A stretch of 34,664 bases of DNA, taken from Deltaproteobacteria bacterium. GTDB lineage: Bacteria; Desulfobacterota; DSM-4660; Desulfatiglandales; Desulfatiglandaceae. Each line of letters opens with the position of its first letter. Within the stretch, counting starts at the first letter, position 1. A program made the position numbers and the translations under genes. Of the stretch, positions 7,906-15,580 are shown in pieces. The notes beneath the pieces are model-generated. The model worked only from the letters and a program-made list of their open reading frames with translations. It did not search any database and was not told the DNA's origin. The stretch lies in assembly GCA_003646995.1 (NCBI GenBank), contig QMLZ01000007.1, positions 1-34,664 of the forward strand, given 5' to 3'.

Positions 7906-8046
7906 TATTTATATTCTGAGTTCTTTTGTTATTTTTACCACCAACTAGGCCGTTTTCTACAGTGTGAAGGAAGCGGAACTAGGAGAATATATTTGTCGCC
8001 ATTGGAGTCCTGAGCTTTGAGGACCCAAGGGGAGGGCACTAACTCT

Positions 8047-8484
8047 ATGAAACACAAAAAGGTTGTTTTCCTGAAAAGTGGCGAGTTCGGTTTTACCTTG
8101 ATCGAATTGCTCGTGGTCCTTATCATTTTGGGACTGCTCGCAACCCTAGTCGCCCCCAAATTTTTCGGCAGAATCGACAAGGCCAAGGTCAAGACTGCAA
8201 AGGCCCAAATTGAGCTTTTAGGCTCTGCGTTGGATGATTTCAGGCTGGATAATGGCCGCTACCCTACTACTGAAGAGGGGCTTGAGGCCCTCAGGACAAG
8301 ACCCGGTGAATTGCCTAACTGGGATGGGCCGTACTTGCCCAAGCCTGTTCCCTTAGACCCCTGGGGGAGACCTTACCAGTACCGAAGCCCTGGAGAACAC
8401 GGGGATTATGATCTTTTTAGTTACGGAAAAGATGGGGTAGAAGGGGGAGAGGGATACAACAAGGACATAGTTAGTTGGGAATAA
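8047..8484 (+). CDS. gspG: Type II secretion major pseudopilin GspG
   Basis: A 145-residue major pseudopilin that polymerises into the periplasmic pseudopilus. It has a class III leader ending in EFG followed by FTLIELLVVLIILGLLA, with the conserved Glu at mature position 5; prepilin peptidase would cleave before this Phe. The GspG-specific C-terminal part is present: NGRYPTTEEGLEAL, the PLDPWGRPYQY loop, and the calcium-site region DGVEGGEGYNKDIVSW. A TTG at 8017 is in frame, but the ATG at 8047 has AAGGGGAGGG upstream and gives a normal short leader, so it is preferred. It is the first gene of the operon. No prepilin peptidase gene lies in the window. Confidence 0.96.
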   Translation: MKHKKVVFLKSGEFGFTLIELLVVLIILGLLATLVAPKFFGRIDKAKVKTAKAQIELLGSALDDFRLDNGRYPTTEEGLEALRTRPGELPNWDGPYLPKPVPLDPWGRPYQYRSPGEHGDYDLFSYGKDGVEGGEGYNKDIVSWE

Positions 8485-8495
8485 GGAAGGTTTTG

Positions 8496-10115
8496 ATGAG
8501 TGTGCCGGGAAAAGACAAAGAAGGGTCTGCTTCTTATAGGGGGCCAGGAGAACGGGAGCCCGGAGAAGGCGGGAAAGACTTGGACGCGGCTGTGGAAACG
8601 GTTGTGGAGATAAGTGCCAGCGATTTCCCCGATGACCCGCCAGCAGTAAATTTCTTGCCAGCCACATTTATGAAAAATTTCCTGTTTGTACCACTTGAAG
8701 ATACCGGCGAATACGTAAGTGTCGCAATGGCAGATCCATACGATTTCAATACCCGGGAGGTCATAGCCAAGTCTTACAATAAGCCCATCAAGGTCTTCAG
8801 TGCGCCAGCAGAAGTAATTGCTCAGTTTATTTACAGGTGGTATGAAGCAGAAGCAGATATGACGGCACATGAGGACTCCGAGGAAGCTGAGATCAGTCTG
8901 GAGGACCGCCTATGGGATGACCCCGAACAACTCAAAGACATGGCTTCAGAGGCCCCGGTAATCCGCCTGGTGAATCATCTCATTAGCAAGGCGTACAAGA
9001 TGGGCGCCTCTGATATACATATTGAACCACGCCGACAATACGTCAGGGTTAGGTTTAGAATCGACGGTGTCCTTCACGACCAAGAAGCTATCGCCCTTAG
9101 GCTAAAAGCCGCAATCATATCCAGGATAAAGCTGATGGCCAAGATGGACATCGCCGAAATGAGGCTTCCCCAGGATGGCAGGATCAGGTTCAGGTTGGGA
9201 AAGGAGGAGATTGATATTCGTGTCTCATCAATCCCTACCGGCTTTGGTGAATGCCTGGTGTTAAGATTACTCCACCAGGAAGATGTACTTTTGGATCTTG
9301 GCCGTCTTGGCTTCTCCGATCAAATCCTCCATAAATTCCAGTCACTTATTTCAATGCCTTATGGGATGTTACTTGTCTCGGGCCCGACTGGCTCTGGAAA
9401 GACCACCACGCTTTATGCGGCCCTTAACTCAATCAACTCGGCTGATAGGAAAATAGTGACTGTTGAGGACCCAATTGAATACCAGCTTGAAGGAATAAAT
9501 CAGGTTCAAGTATTGCCAAGGATAGGCCTTACTTTTGCAAACTGTTTGAGATCATTCCTTAGACATGACCCCGATATCATTTTGGTGGGGGAAATACGGG
9601 ATATCGAGACCGCGGAGATCGCGGTCCAGGCGGCTCTTACGGGCCATATGGTGTTTTCAACCCTTCATACCAATGATGCGGCAGGAGCTATCACTAGGCT
9701 TGAAGACATGGGTATAGAGCGGTTTATGATAGTATCATCCCTGGTCGCGGTTCTTGCCCAGCGCCTTGTCAGAAAGGTATGCAGACACTGCTCTGAAGAA
9801 GTGGCTATAGATGAAGAAAAAAGGTCTATGATAGCTAGGGAATTGGAGGTGCCGGTTGACAAAATAATGCCCTCTTATCTCAAAGGAATGGGATGCAGTG
9901 AGTGCGGTGCCACAGGTTATAAGGGAAGAATCGGCATATTTGAGCTTCTTCCAATGTCAGATCATATTCAGAGGGTAGTTCTTCGAGGGGCTGACAGGAC
10001 AGAGATCCATCGTGAGGCCTTGAAAGAGGGAATGGTTTCTCTGAAAATGGATGGACTCAGAAAGGTGAGTGAAGGGATTACTACCTATGAAGAGGTACTG
10101 AGAGTTGCTCGCTAA
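8496..10115 (+). CDS. gspE: Type II secretion ATPase GspE
   Basis: A 539-residue cytoplasmic hexameric ATPase that powers pseudopilus assembly. An N-terminal N1E-like domain that docks on GspL (about 40-120) is followed by the N2E domain (about 150-270) and the RecA-like domain with Walker A GPTGSGKT (296-303), the Asp box, a Walker B region DPDIILVGEIRD (358-369) and the His box TGHMVFSTLHTNDA. The zinc-binding module is intact, with Cys429, Cys432, Cys467 and Cys470. The ATG at 8496 follows AAGGAAGG, 11 bases after the gspG stop; an in-frame TTG at 8475 would overlap gspG and is less likely. The first 30 residues are low-complexity Gly/Glu-rich. The stop overlaps the gspF start as TAATG. 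Confidence 0.96.
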   Translation: MSVPGKDKEGSASYRGPGEREPGEGGKDLDAAVETVVEISASDFPDDPPAVNFLPATFMKNFLFVPLEDTGEYVSVAMADPYDFNTREVIAKSYNKPIKVFSAPAEVIAQFIYRWYEAEADMTAHEDSEEAEISLEDRLWDDPEQLKDMASEAPVIRLVNHLISKAYKMGASDIHIEPRRQYVRVRFRIDGVLHDQEAIALRLKAAIISRIKLMAKMDIAEMRLPQDGRIRFRLGKEEIDIRVSSIPTGFGECLVLRLLHQEDVLLDLGRLGFSDQILHKFQSLISMPYGMLLVSGPTGSGKTTTLYAALNSINSADRKIVTVEDPIEYQLEGINQVQVLPRIGLTFANCLRSFLRHDPDIILVGEIRDIETAEIAVQAALTGHMVFSTLHTNDAAGAITRLEDMGIERFMIVSSLVAVLAQRLVRKVCRHCSEEVAIDEEKRSMIARELEVPVDKIMPSYLKGMGCSECGATGYKGRIGIFELLPMSDHIQRVVLRGADRTEIHREALKEGMVSLKMDGLRKVSEGITTYEEVLRVAR

Positions 10116-11323
10116 TGCCACGCTTTCATTATGAGGCAGTAGACAAGGATGGAAGGAGGATAGTGGGTTCGGCTGAAGCGCCGAGCAAGGAAGCGCTTCT
10201 AGCGTCCTTCCGGTCCCACGGCCTGGTGCTTGTAAAATGGTTGGATCAAGCCCGGGGCCGCAGGTTTTTTTCGTCATCAAACAAAAAAAGGCTGAAAAAC
10301 AAGAGCCTTCTCGCCTTTACAAGGGACTTTGCCCAGTTGTTGGGCTCAGGCCTTTCAGTAGATCGCACCCTTGATGTAATTGCCTCTTCTGCGTCGGACA
10401 AGAGCATAGCGGAAACAGCAAAATTTCTTAAGGACCGACTCAGGCAGGGACAGGCCCTTTCCGACGCGATGAGCACAAGGTCGGCTGATTTCAATAGCTT
10501 GTACGTAAACATGGTCAGGGTTGGGGAAATGGGAGGGGTGCTTCCCCAAGTCATGAGCAAGCTTGAGGAATTTATGCGGCGCAGTGAGGATACCCGTCGG
10601 TTCATCATTTCATCCTCTATTTATCCGTCTATTTTGATCAGTGTGGGCATTATTTCAGTATTTGTAATCATGGGATTCGTGGTGCCCAAATTTGCTGGTA
10701 TCTTCAATGATCTGGGGGTGGATGTCCCTCTTTCTACCCGAATTTTGATTACTCTAAGCGAGATAGTTAAGGCCTGGTGGTGGGTTGTTCCAGCCGGCGG
10801 AGGGGCGTTGTTCGTGTTCTTGCAAAGATTTTTCAAAACTGCAAAGGGAAGGCAACGGTTGGATACCCTGATGCTCAAGACACCCTTATTCGGCCAGCTC
10901 ATAAAAGAGATGGAGACGAGCCGTTTCACCAGGACGCTTGGCACCCTTATACTCAGTGGAGTGCCCCTGCTCAAGGCGTTGTCAATAGTAAAGGAAATCA
11001 TCGGTAACCAGCTGATCAGAAAGGCTGTGGAGAACATTCACGAAAGTGTCAGGGAAGGGAAAAGGATAAGCGTTGTCATGGGAGAGCAGGGGGTATTTCC
11101 GGCTATCGCAGTGGAAATGGCGGCGGTTGGAGAAGAAACAGGCAGTATTGGGGAGATGTTGCTTAAGGGGTCAGAGGAGCTGGAGAGAAAGATTCAAACC
11201 AGAATAAAGACCTATCTTTCACTGCTTGAGCCTGCCGCAATACTTGTAATGGGGATCATTATAGGGGGCATAGTAATATCCATGCTGACCGCTATTTTCG
11301 GTATCAATGAAATTCAATTCTAG
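10115..11323 (+). CDS. gspF: Type II secretion inner-membrane platform protein GspF
   Basis: A 402-residue polytopic inner-membrane protein, the rotary core of the assembly platform. The MPRFHYEAVDKDGRRIVGSAEA N-terminus is typical. Two T2SF domains are visible, each containing the LAxFTRxLxxLLxSGxxx-type motif: FTRDFAQLLGSGLSVDRTL and FTRTLGTLILSGVPLLKAL. Membrane segments lie near residues 166-200, 218-238 and 370-396. It overlaps gspE by one base and gspH by 17 bases, indicating translational coupling. Length is normal for the family. Confidence 0.96.
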   Translation: MPRFHYEAVDKDGRRIVGSAEAPSKEALLASFRSHGLVLVKWLDQARGRRFFSSSNKKRLKNKSLLAFTRDFAQLLGSGLSVDRTLDVIASSASDKSIAETAKFLKDRLRQGQALSDAMSTRSADFNSLYVNMVRVGEMGGVLPQVMSKLEEFMRRSEDTRRFIISSSIYPSILISVGIISVFVIMGFVVPKFAGIFNDLGVDVPLSTRILITLSEIVKAWWWVVPAGGGALFVFLQRFFKTAKGRQRLDTLMLKTPLFGQLIKEMETSRFTRTLGTLILSGVPLLKALSIVKEIIGNQLIRKAVENIHESVREGKRISVVMGEQGVFPAIAVEMAAVGEETGSIGEMLLKGSEELERKIQTRIKTYLSLLEPAAILVMGIIIGGIVISMLTAIFGINEIQF

Positions 11324-11753
11324 AGGCTTTACTTTAATCGAGTTGATCGTGGTGCTCGTCATCATCGGTGTAGTGGGTTCTGTGGTGTTCGTCAATGTAG
11401 GGCGCTCAGTTACCAGGAAAAGGACGCGGTTGTTTGCTAAAGAGATGGTCAGCCTTTGCAGAAAGGCAAGAAGATTGGCGGTCAGTCAGGGGATCATTTC
11501 CACCTTCTACATTTCGTCGGGAGACAGGAAATGTTGGGTTGATGCCCAGGAACCCATTGACATACCGCCCGAGCTAAAAGTTGAAGGCAAAGGTGTTCAG
11601 GAATTGGAGCAGGGTATATTCGGAATCCGGTTTTTCCCCGATGGTAGTTCAAGCGGGGGGAGGTTGTTTCTTTCAAGAGGCGACGACGTATTGTACGAGT
11701 TCCATGTTGACCTGCTCACCGGGCTGATACTTTCCCAAGAGAATCGGAAATGA
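11307..11753 (+). CDS. gspH: Type II secretion minor pseudopilin GspH-like
   Basis: A 148-residue prepilin-like protein with a very short leader (NSRG) and the mature start FTLIELIVVLVIIGVVGSVVF containing Glu5. The rest matches a small GspH/FimT-type globular domain with an ALKV-like helix (MVSLCRKARRLAVSQG) followed by beta strands (FISTxx-like region, GIRFFPDGSSSGGRL). The FFPDGSSSGG segment is typical of GspH. Minor pseudopilins H-K form the tip complex of the pseudopilus. Its start overlaps the end of gspF and its stop overlaps gspI by four bases. Confidence 0.9.
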   Translation: MKFNSRGFTLIELIVVLVIIGVVGSVVFVNVGRSVTRKRTRLFAKEMVSLCRKARRLAVSQGIISTFYISSGDRKCWVDAQEPIDIPPELKVEGKGVQELEQGIFGIRFFPDGSSSGGRLFLSRGDDVLYEFHVDLLTGLILSQENRK

Positions 11754-12157
11754 GGCGATCGGGTTTATTGATTAGTCAAGCAGGCTTTACCCTCCTTGAG
11801 GTGCTGGTATCTTTAGTTATCATTGGCATTTCTTTTGGAGTCCTTTTCGAGACCCTGTCCCAATCAAAAAGGATTGCCTGGAGGTCAGATGAGCTAGCAG
11901 AGGCCTCGAGGATAGTGCACAACCTACTGGTAGACGACAAGTTTGTAAAGGATGCTCTAAAAGCTGGAGAAATGCGAGGGGCGGTGCAAGGCGAAGGTAA
12001 CTGGCATTACTGGGTTAATGTCTCAGTACTGGAAATTGAGGGCGAAGACAATACTCCCCTAAAGATTTATGGAATGATGCAGTTAAAACTATGTGTAGCG
12101 CAAAGCGAGGGACCAGAAAGCAGGCGATTTTGCGTAACAAGATGGTATCGGAAGTAG
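11750..12157 (+). CDS. gspI: Type II secretion minor pseudopilin GspI-like
   Basis: A 135-residue prepilin-like protein. The leader LISQAG is followed by FTLLEVLVSLVIIGISFGVLF, with Glu5 conserved. GspI assignment rests on the FTLLEVLVAL-type start, size, gene order and the short C-terminal globular domain. It would be a tip pseudopilin together with J and K. The ATG overlaps the gspH stop (ATGA), and the end overlaps the gspJ start. Confidence 0.88.
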   Translation: MRRSGLLISQAGFTLLEVLVSLVIIGISFGVLFETLSQSKRIAWRSDELAEASRIVHNLLVDDKFVKDALKAGEMRGAVQGEGNWHYWVNVSVLEIEGEDNTPLKIYGMMQLKLCVAQSEGPESRRFCVTRWYRK

Positions 12158-12807
12158 CCAGAACCATTCACAGGGGTTGTAGCGATGGTTTTACTCTGCT
12201 GGAGTTGCTTGTCACCATAACCCTTGTAGCAATGGTGGTGTTGGTGCTTTCCATGGCCCTGAGGCTGGCCATAGGGGCATGGGAAAAGGGGGAGAGAAAG
12301 GGGGATGAGGCCTTAATTAACCTGTTGGTCCCAAGGCTGCTGGAGAAACAGCTTCAGGGAATCGTACGAACTACTGTCGAAAAAAAAGAGCGGAGTTTTC
12401 CGTTTTGTGGAGGCAAGAACGGGATTTCTTTTTTTACTTCGTTTACGCCTCTGGGTTCTGGGTTCCGGGGGATTATCAGGGTGACATATATATATGAACC
12501 AGAGGAGAAGACTCTCACGCTTTATGAGCAGGTTACGACAAAGCTCTTGGAATTGACTGAGAGAATATACCCATTGTCACAGGAGTACTACGAAAACTTG
12601 GAACCTGTAAGCAGGATAGAAGATATTGAGGACTTTAAGCTTGAGTATAGTGGAGAAAGATTGGTTGATCCCCAAGACGAAGAGCAGTGGAAGCATGAAT
12701 GGCCTTGCAATTCGCCTGTACCGCCAAAGGCTGTTAAGCTGACTATAGGAACCAAGAATAGGGGAAGGCCAAAGCTCTCATTATGGTGTTTTCAAGTAGG
12801 AAAGTAG
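12142..12807 (+). CDS. gspJ: Type II secretion minor pseudopilin GspJ-like
   Basis: A 221-residue prepilin-like protein with the leader ending SDG and mature start FTLLELLVTITLVAMVVLVL, Glu5 conserved, followed by a GspJ-sized globular domain. An ATG at 12091 is in frame but would overlap gspI by 67 bases and make an overlong leader; the ATG at 12142 gives a 16-residue leader and a 16-base overlap, so it is preferred. The end overlaps gspK by 25 bases. GspJ binds GspI and GspK in the tip complex. Confidence 0.87.
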   Translation: MVSEVARTIHRGCSDGFTLLELLVTITLVAMVVLVLSMALRLAIGAWEKGERKGDEALINLLVPRLLEKQLQGIVRTTVEKKERSFPFCGGKNGISFFTSFTPLGSGFRGIIRVTYIYEPEEKTLTLYEQVTTKLLELTERIYPLSQEYYENLEPVSRIEDIEDFKLEYSGERLVDPQDEEQWKHEWPCNSPVPPKAVKLTIGTKNRGRPKLSLWCFQVGK

Positions 12808-13631
12808 TTTGGGGGGAGATTAATGAGGTGAAGGCGGTTGGCAAACCTGTGGGGGGCAGCGTACTTATTGTTGTTTTGTGGATCTTGGCACTGTTAGCTT
12901 ATCTGACAGGTGACTATCTTTCCTTTAATCGGGAGAGATCGGCAATTTGTTCCAGTTCCTGGGACGCGGAAAGACAGAATCAAGCTATTAACTCTATAAT
13001 TGAACTTTTTTCCATGGATGTTTCCCCATTGACTGGTCAGGAGGAGATGAGGGAATGGATAGACCTGTCTCCAGGTGGGGTGAAGGTGTGGGTTAAAGTA
13101 GAAAAGGAAGGGAATAGAGTAAACTTAAATACAGCACCTGACCCTGATATAAGGGAAAAGATATTGGAGCTGATAGCCGATAAGGATGATGAGATGGCTG
13201 ATCGATTAGCCAGTGCCATCCTGGATTGGCGTGACCCAGACAACTTGACGAGGTCAAACGGCGCGGAAAGGGGATATTATCAGGATCATGGATTTCCGTA
13301 CGAGCCGGCAAACGGCCCTTTTGAGTCGTTGACGGAATTGTTGCTGGTACGGGACATGACCCCAGAACTATTTTGGGGCGATCCATTCGCAGCGATCAAA
13401 GCCCAGAACGAACTCGGGGACCAAGAGGAAATGAAGTCGATTGCCGTCTCAGACGCCTTTACGATTTTCGAGGCGGGTGTCAAGAGAATAAGTATGATAA
13501 TTCCTGGCAAAGGAAATTCTTATCACCTTGTTATTGCCTTTTTAAAAAGGGTGGGATCTCAGTGGCGGGTCTTTCAGATTTATCGCACTATGCTGATCTC
13601 AGCGACGACGGAAGAGGAGTCAGAGGATTAG
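12783..13631 (+). CDS. gspK: Type II secretion minor pseudopilin GspK-like
   Basis: A 282-residue GspK-type tip pseudopilin. The leader ends PVGG and is followed by SVLIVVLWILALLAYL; as in other GspK proteins there is no Glu5. The diagnostic helix-hairpin-helix-like alpha domain is present: RVNLNTAPDPDIREKIL, then SAILDWRDPDN and ESLTELLLVRDMTPE. It is somewhat shorter than the usual 310-330 residues, mostly at the C-terminus. The absence of Glu5 fits its place at the pseudopilus tip. Confidence 0.9.
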   Translation: MVFSSRKVVWGEINEVKAVGKPVGGSVLIVVLWILALLAYLTGDYLSFNRERSAICSSSWDAERQNQAINSIIELFSMDVSPLTGQEEMREWIDLSPGGVKVWVKVEKEGNRVNLNTAPDPDIREKILELIADKDDEMADRLASAILDWRDPDNLTRSNGAERGYYQDHGFPYEPANGPFESLTELLLVRDMTPELFWGDPFAAIKAQNELGDQEEMKSIAVSDAFTIFEAGVKRISMIIPGKGNSYHLVIAFLKRVGSQWRVFQIYRTMLISATTEEESED

Positions 13632-13635
13632 GACA

Positions 13636-14973
13636 ATGGCCATTTTCCCCCGGAACATACTAGGGGTTTACCTTGAAAGGGAGAGACTGCAGTACTGCTG
13701 TGCCAAGGTGAGCCTTATGGGGATTTCACTGAAAAATCCGGGCCCCAATATGGAGCCGCAGGGTGTAGTCCAGGGGGCTGATGCCTTACGAAGGTTGTTG
13801 GAAGGTTTATGGCCAAATAAGAGATATGATATCTTCCTGGCATTGCCCAGAGGCCTGTTCTTTGTCAGGGAGATGGCCTTACCTCCGATGGACCTAGAAG
13901 AGGCGTGGGTGTCTGTTCAAAATAGTCTTTCCGTTTATTGTCACCTTCCCTTGGAAGATATATACCATGACGTAGTTTTATCCCAGGAAAAGGAGGGGAA
14001 CTTCCGGGCGCTTCTATTTTATATCCCACGAAAGGAAGTTGATCCTATCCTGGATGCCTTTGATGAAACCGGGAAAAGATCACTTCTAAGACGGATAGTG
14101 CCCTTTTCACTTTGTGTGTACTCATGGCTCCTGCTCCAAGGCTATTCCTTTCCAATGAAGCTGATTTTGCCGGCTCAGGAGGGGAGCTACGAGCTTGGGG
14201 TCTACTCAAAAGAAGGCTTGCTCTATTCCGCGGCGTGGCCCCAGGCTCAGGGAGAGGAGGCCGGCCATGTAATACTGAGAGGGTTGAAAAAAAGGTTTGA
14301 GGATTTGAATGGCCCTCTCTACGTCCTCAGCTCTCAAGGGCCCGATGGTCTGCCGCCTTCAGAAAACGCAACATTGAAGTCCTTACCCTCAATAATGGAA
14401 AATCTTGGCGTTGCACCCATTGCTGCCGCCTTGAGCAAGAAGAGGGTGGTTTCACTGGATGGGAGGCCGAAGAAAATCAAGCAGTTTAGAGCATGGCACT
14501 TGCTCCTCCCAGTAAGTATAGTGGTGTTTGTCATTCTTGCGTTTTTGAGCTGGGTGTCATACAAGGATTTTTTATCGGTTTCCCAACGAGTCCAAAATAT
14601 TGAAAGCAAGATTCAAGCGTTCCAAGACAAGGTGAGGCCACTGGAAAGCCGACTTAAGGGGCTGGAAGAGTCGGGAAGGTTTTACAAGGATCTCGAAAGC
14701 TATATTAAGGAAAGGCCTGATCTGTACAAAGTCATAAATGAAATAGCACGCCTCGTGCCGGAGGGCACGTGGTTCACTCACTTTCTGTACGAGAAGGGAA
14801 AGATTACGGTGAGGGGGACGAGCAAGGATGCATTGGAAGTCCTCAATTCCCTCAGGAAATCAGATTTGTTCAGCCAAGTGAAGCTTGTGGGTTCTGTGAG
14901 CAGGAATAGATATGATAGTGAGCGCTTTAGAATAAGGATTGAATTGAAGAGAAATAACTCACGGGAAAAGTAA
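13636..14973 (+). CDS. gspL: Type II secretion assembly protein GspL-like (PilM-like plus PilN-like domains)
   Basis: A 445-residue inner-membrane protein in the GspL position. The first 270 residues resemble the actin-like cytoplasmic domain shared by GspL and PilM (YDIFLALPRGLFFVREMALP). A single membrane helix lies at about 287-306, followed by a coiled coil (about 310-355) and a periplasmic ferredoxin-like domain with the PilN/GspL-type motif GTWFTHFLYEKGKITVRGTS. In type II systems GspL recruits the GspE ATPase and pairs with GspM. The arrangement equals a PilM-PilN fusion. Four bases separate it from gspK and the next gene is gspM-like. Sequence conservation in this family is low, so the name rests on architecture and order. 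Confidence 0.85.
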   Translation: MAIFPRNILGVYLERERLQYCCAKVSLMGISLKNPGPNMEPQGVVQGADALRRLLEGLWPNKRYDIFLALPRGLFFVREMALPPMDLEEAWVSVQNSLSVYCHLPLEDIYHDVVLSQEKEGNFRALLFYIPRKEVDPILDAFDETGKRSLLRRIVPFSLCVYSWLLLQGYSFPMKLILPAQEGSYELGVYSKEGLLYSAAWPQAQGEEAGHVILRGLKKRFEDLNGPLYVLSSQGPDGLPPSENATLKSLPSIMENLGVAPIAAALSKKRVVSLDGRPKKIKQFRAWHLLLPVSIVVFVILAFLSWVSYKDFLSVSQRVQNIESKIQAFQDKVRPLESRLKGLEESGRFYKDLESYIKERPDLYKVINEIARLVPEGTWFTHFLYEKGKITVRGTSKDALEVLNSLRKSDLFSQVKLVGSVSRNRYDSERFRIRIELKRNNSREK

Positions 14974-14988
14974 GGGCTGGAAGGAACT

Positions 14989-15555
14989 ATGAGATTAAAC
15001 GATAAAAAAATGCGGCGTATCCTCATCGGCCTGGGAGTAATTTTGCTCTGTGTCCTTGTGTGGTGGGGGATTGTGTATTCACCTTTGAAGGAAAAAATCA
15101 GTGAGTCGAACATCAGGCTTGAACAACTGACAATTGATCAGCATAAGCTGGAGAAAAAGCTTAAGAAGCTTACCAAAGCCATCAGAGACAAGAGCAAGAC
15201 TTCGAAAAAGCTCAAGCACTTGCCCCGCACTGTCAAGGCAAAAACATTGGAAGAAGCAAATGCAGTGATCCAGGCCAAGATGCAGAGCTTTTTTGGAAAA
15301 CATGACATACAGCTTAGCGCTTACAAGGAGCTGACCCCCGGGAAGTGGGGTTCTTATCAGTTGGGTAGAGTTGAGTTTCGGGTTTCTTGCACTGAAGAAA
15401 AACTAGCTGAGTTGCTAGAATTTGTGAAAAGGCAAGAAGAAGGAATTCGGGTGGATAGACTTGAAATCAACAGCCGTATGCGCAAGGGCAGCAAGCTTCG
15501 GGTAACATTGCGGTTAGCTTCGCTCTTCATAAGAGGTGGCGCAAAAAGGATGTAA
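14989..15555 (+). CDS. gspM: Type II secretion assembly protein GspM-like (PilO-like)
   Basis: A 188-residue bitopic inner-membrane protein with one N-terminal helix (about residues 9-26, RILIGLGVILLCVLVWWGIV), a lysine-rich coiled coil (about 30-70) and a C-terminal ferredoxin-like domain (QLGRVEFRVSCTEEKLAELLEFV). This is the layout of GspM and PilO, the partner of GspL/PilN. The start follows a GGAAGGAAC-like site and lies 15 bases after gspL. Function is inferred from architecture and position; primary sequence is weakly conserved. Confidence 0.82.
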   Translation: MRLNDKKMRRILIGLGVILLCVLVWWGIVYSPLKEKISESNIRLEQLTIDQHKLEKKLKKLTKAIRDKSKTSKKLKHLPRTVKAKTLEEANAVIQAKMQSFFGKHDIQLSAYKELTPGKWGSYQLGRVEFRVSCTEEKLAELLEFVKRQEEGIRVDRLEINSRMRKGSKLRVTLRLASLFIRGGAKRM

Positions 15556-15580
15556 CCCAATAGAGAGGAAGCGGGGTCCA

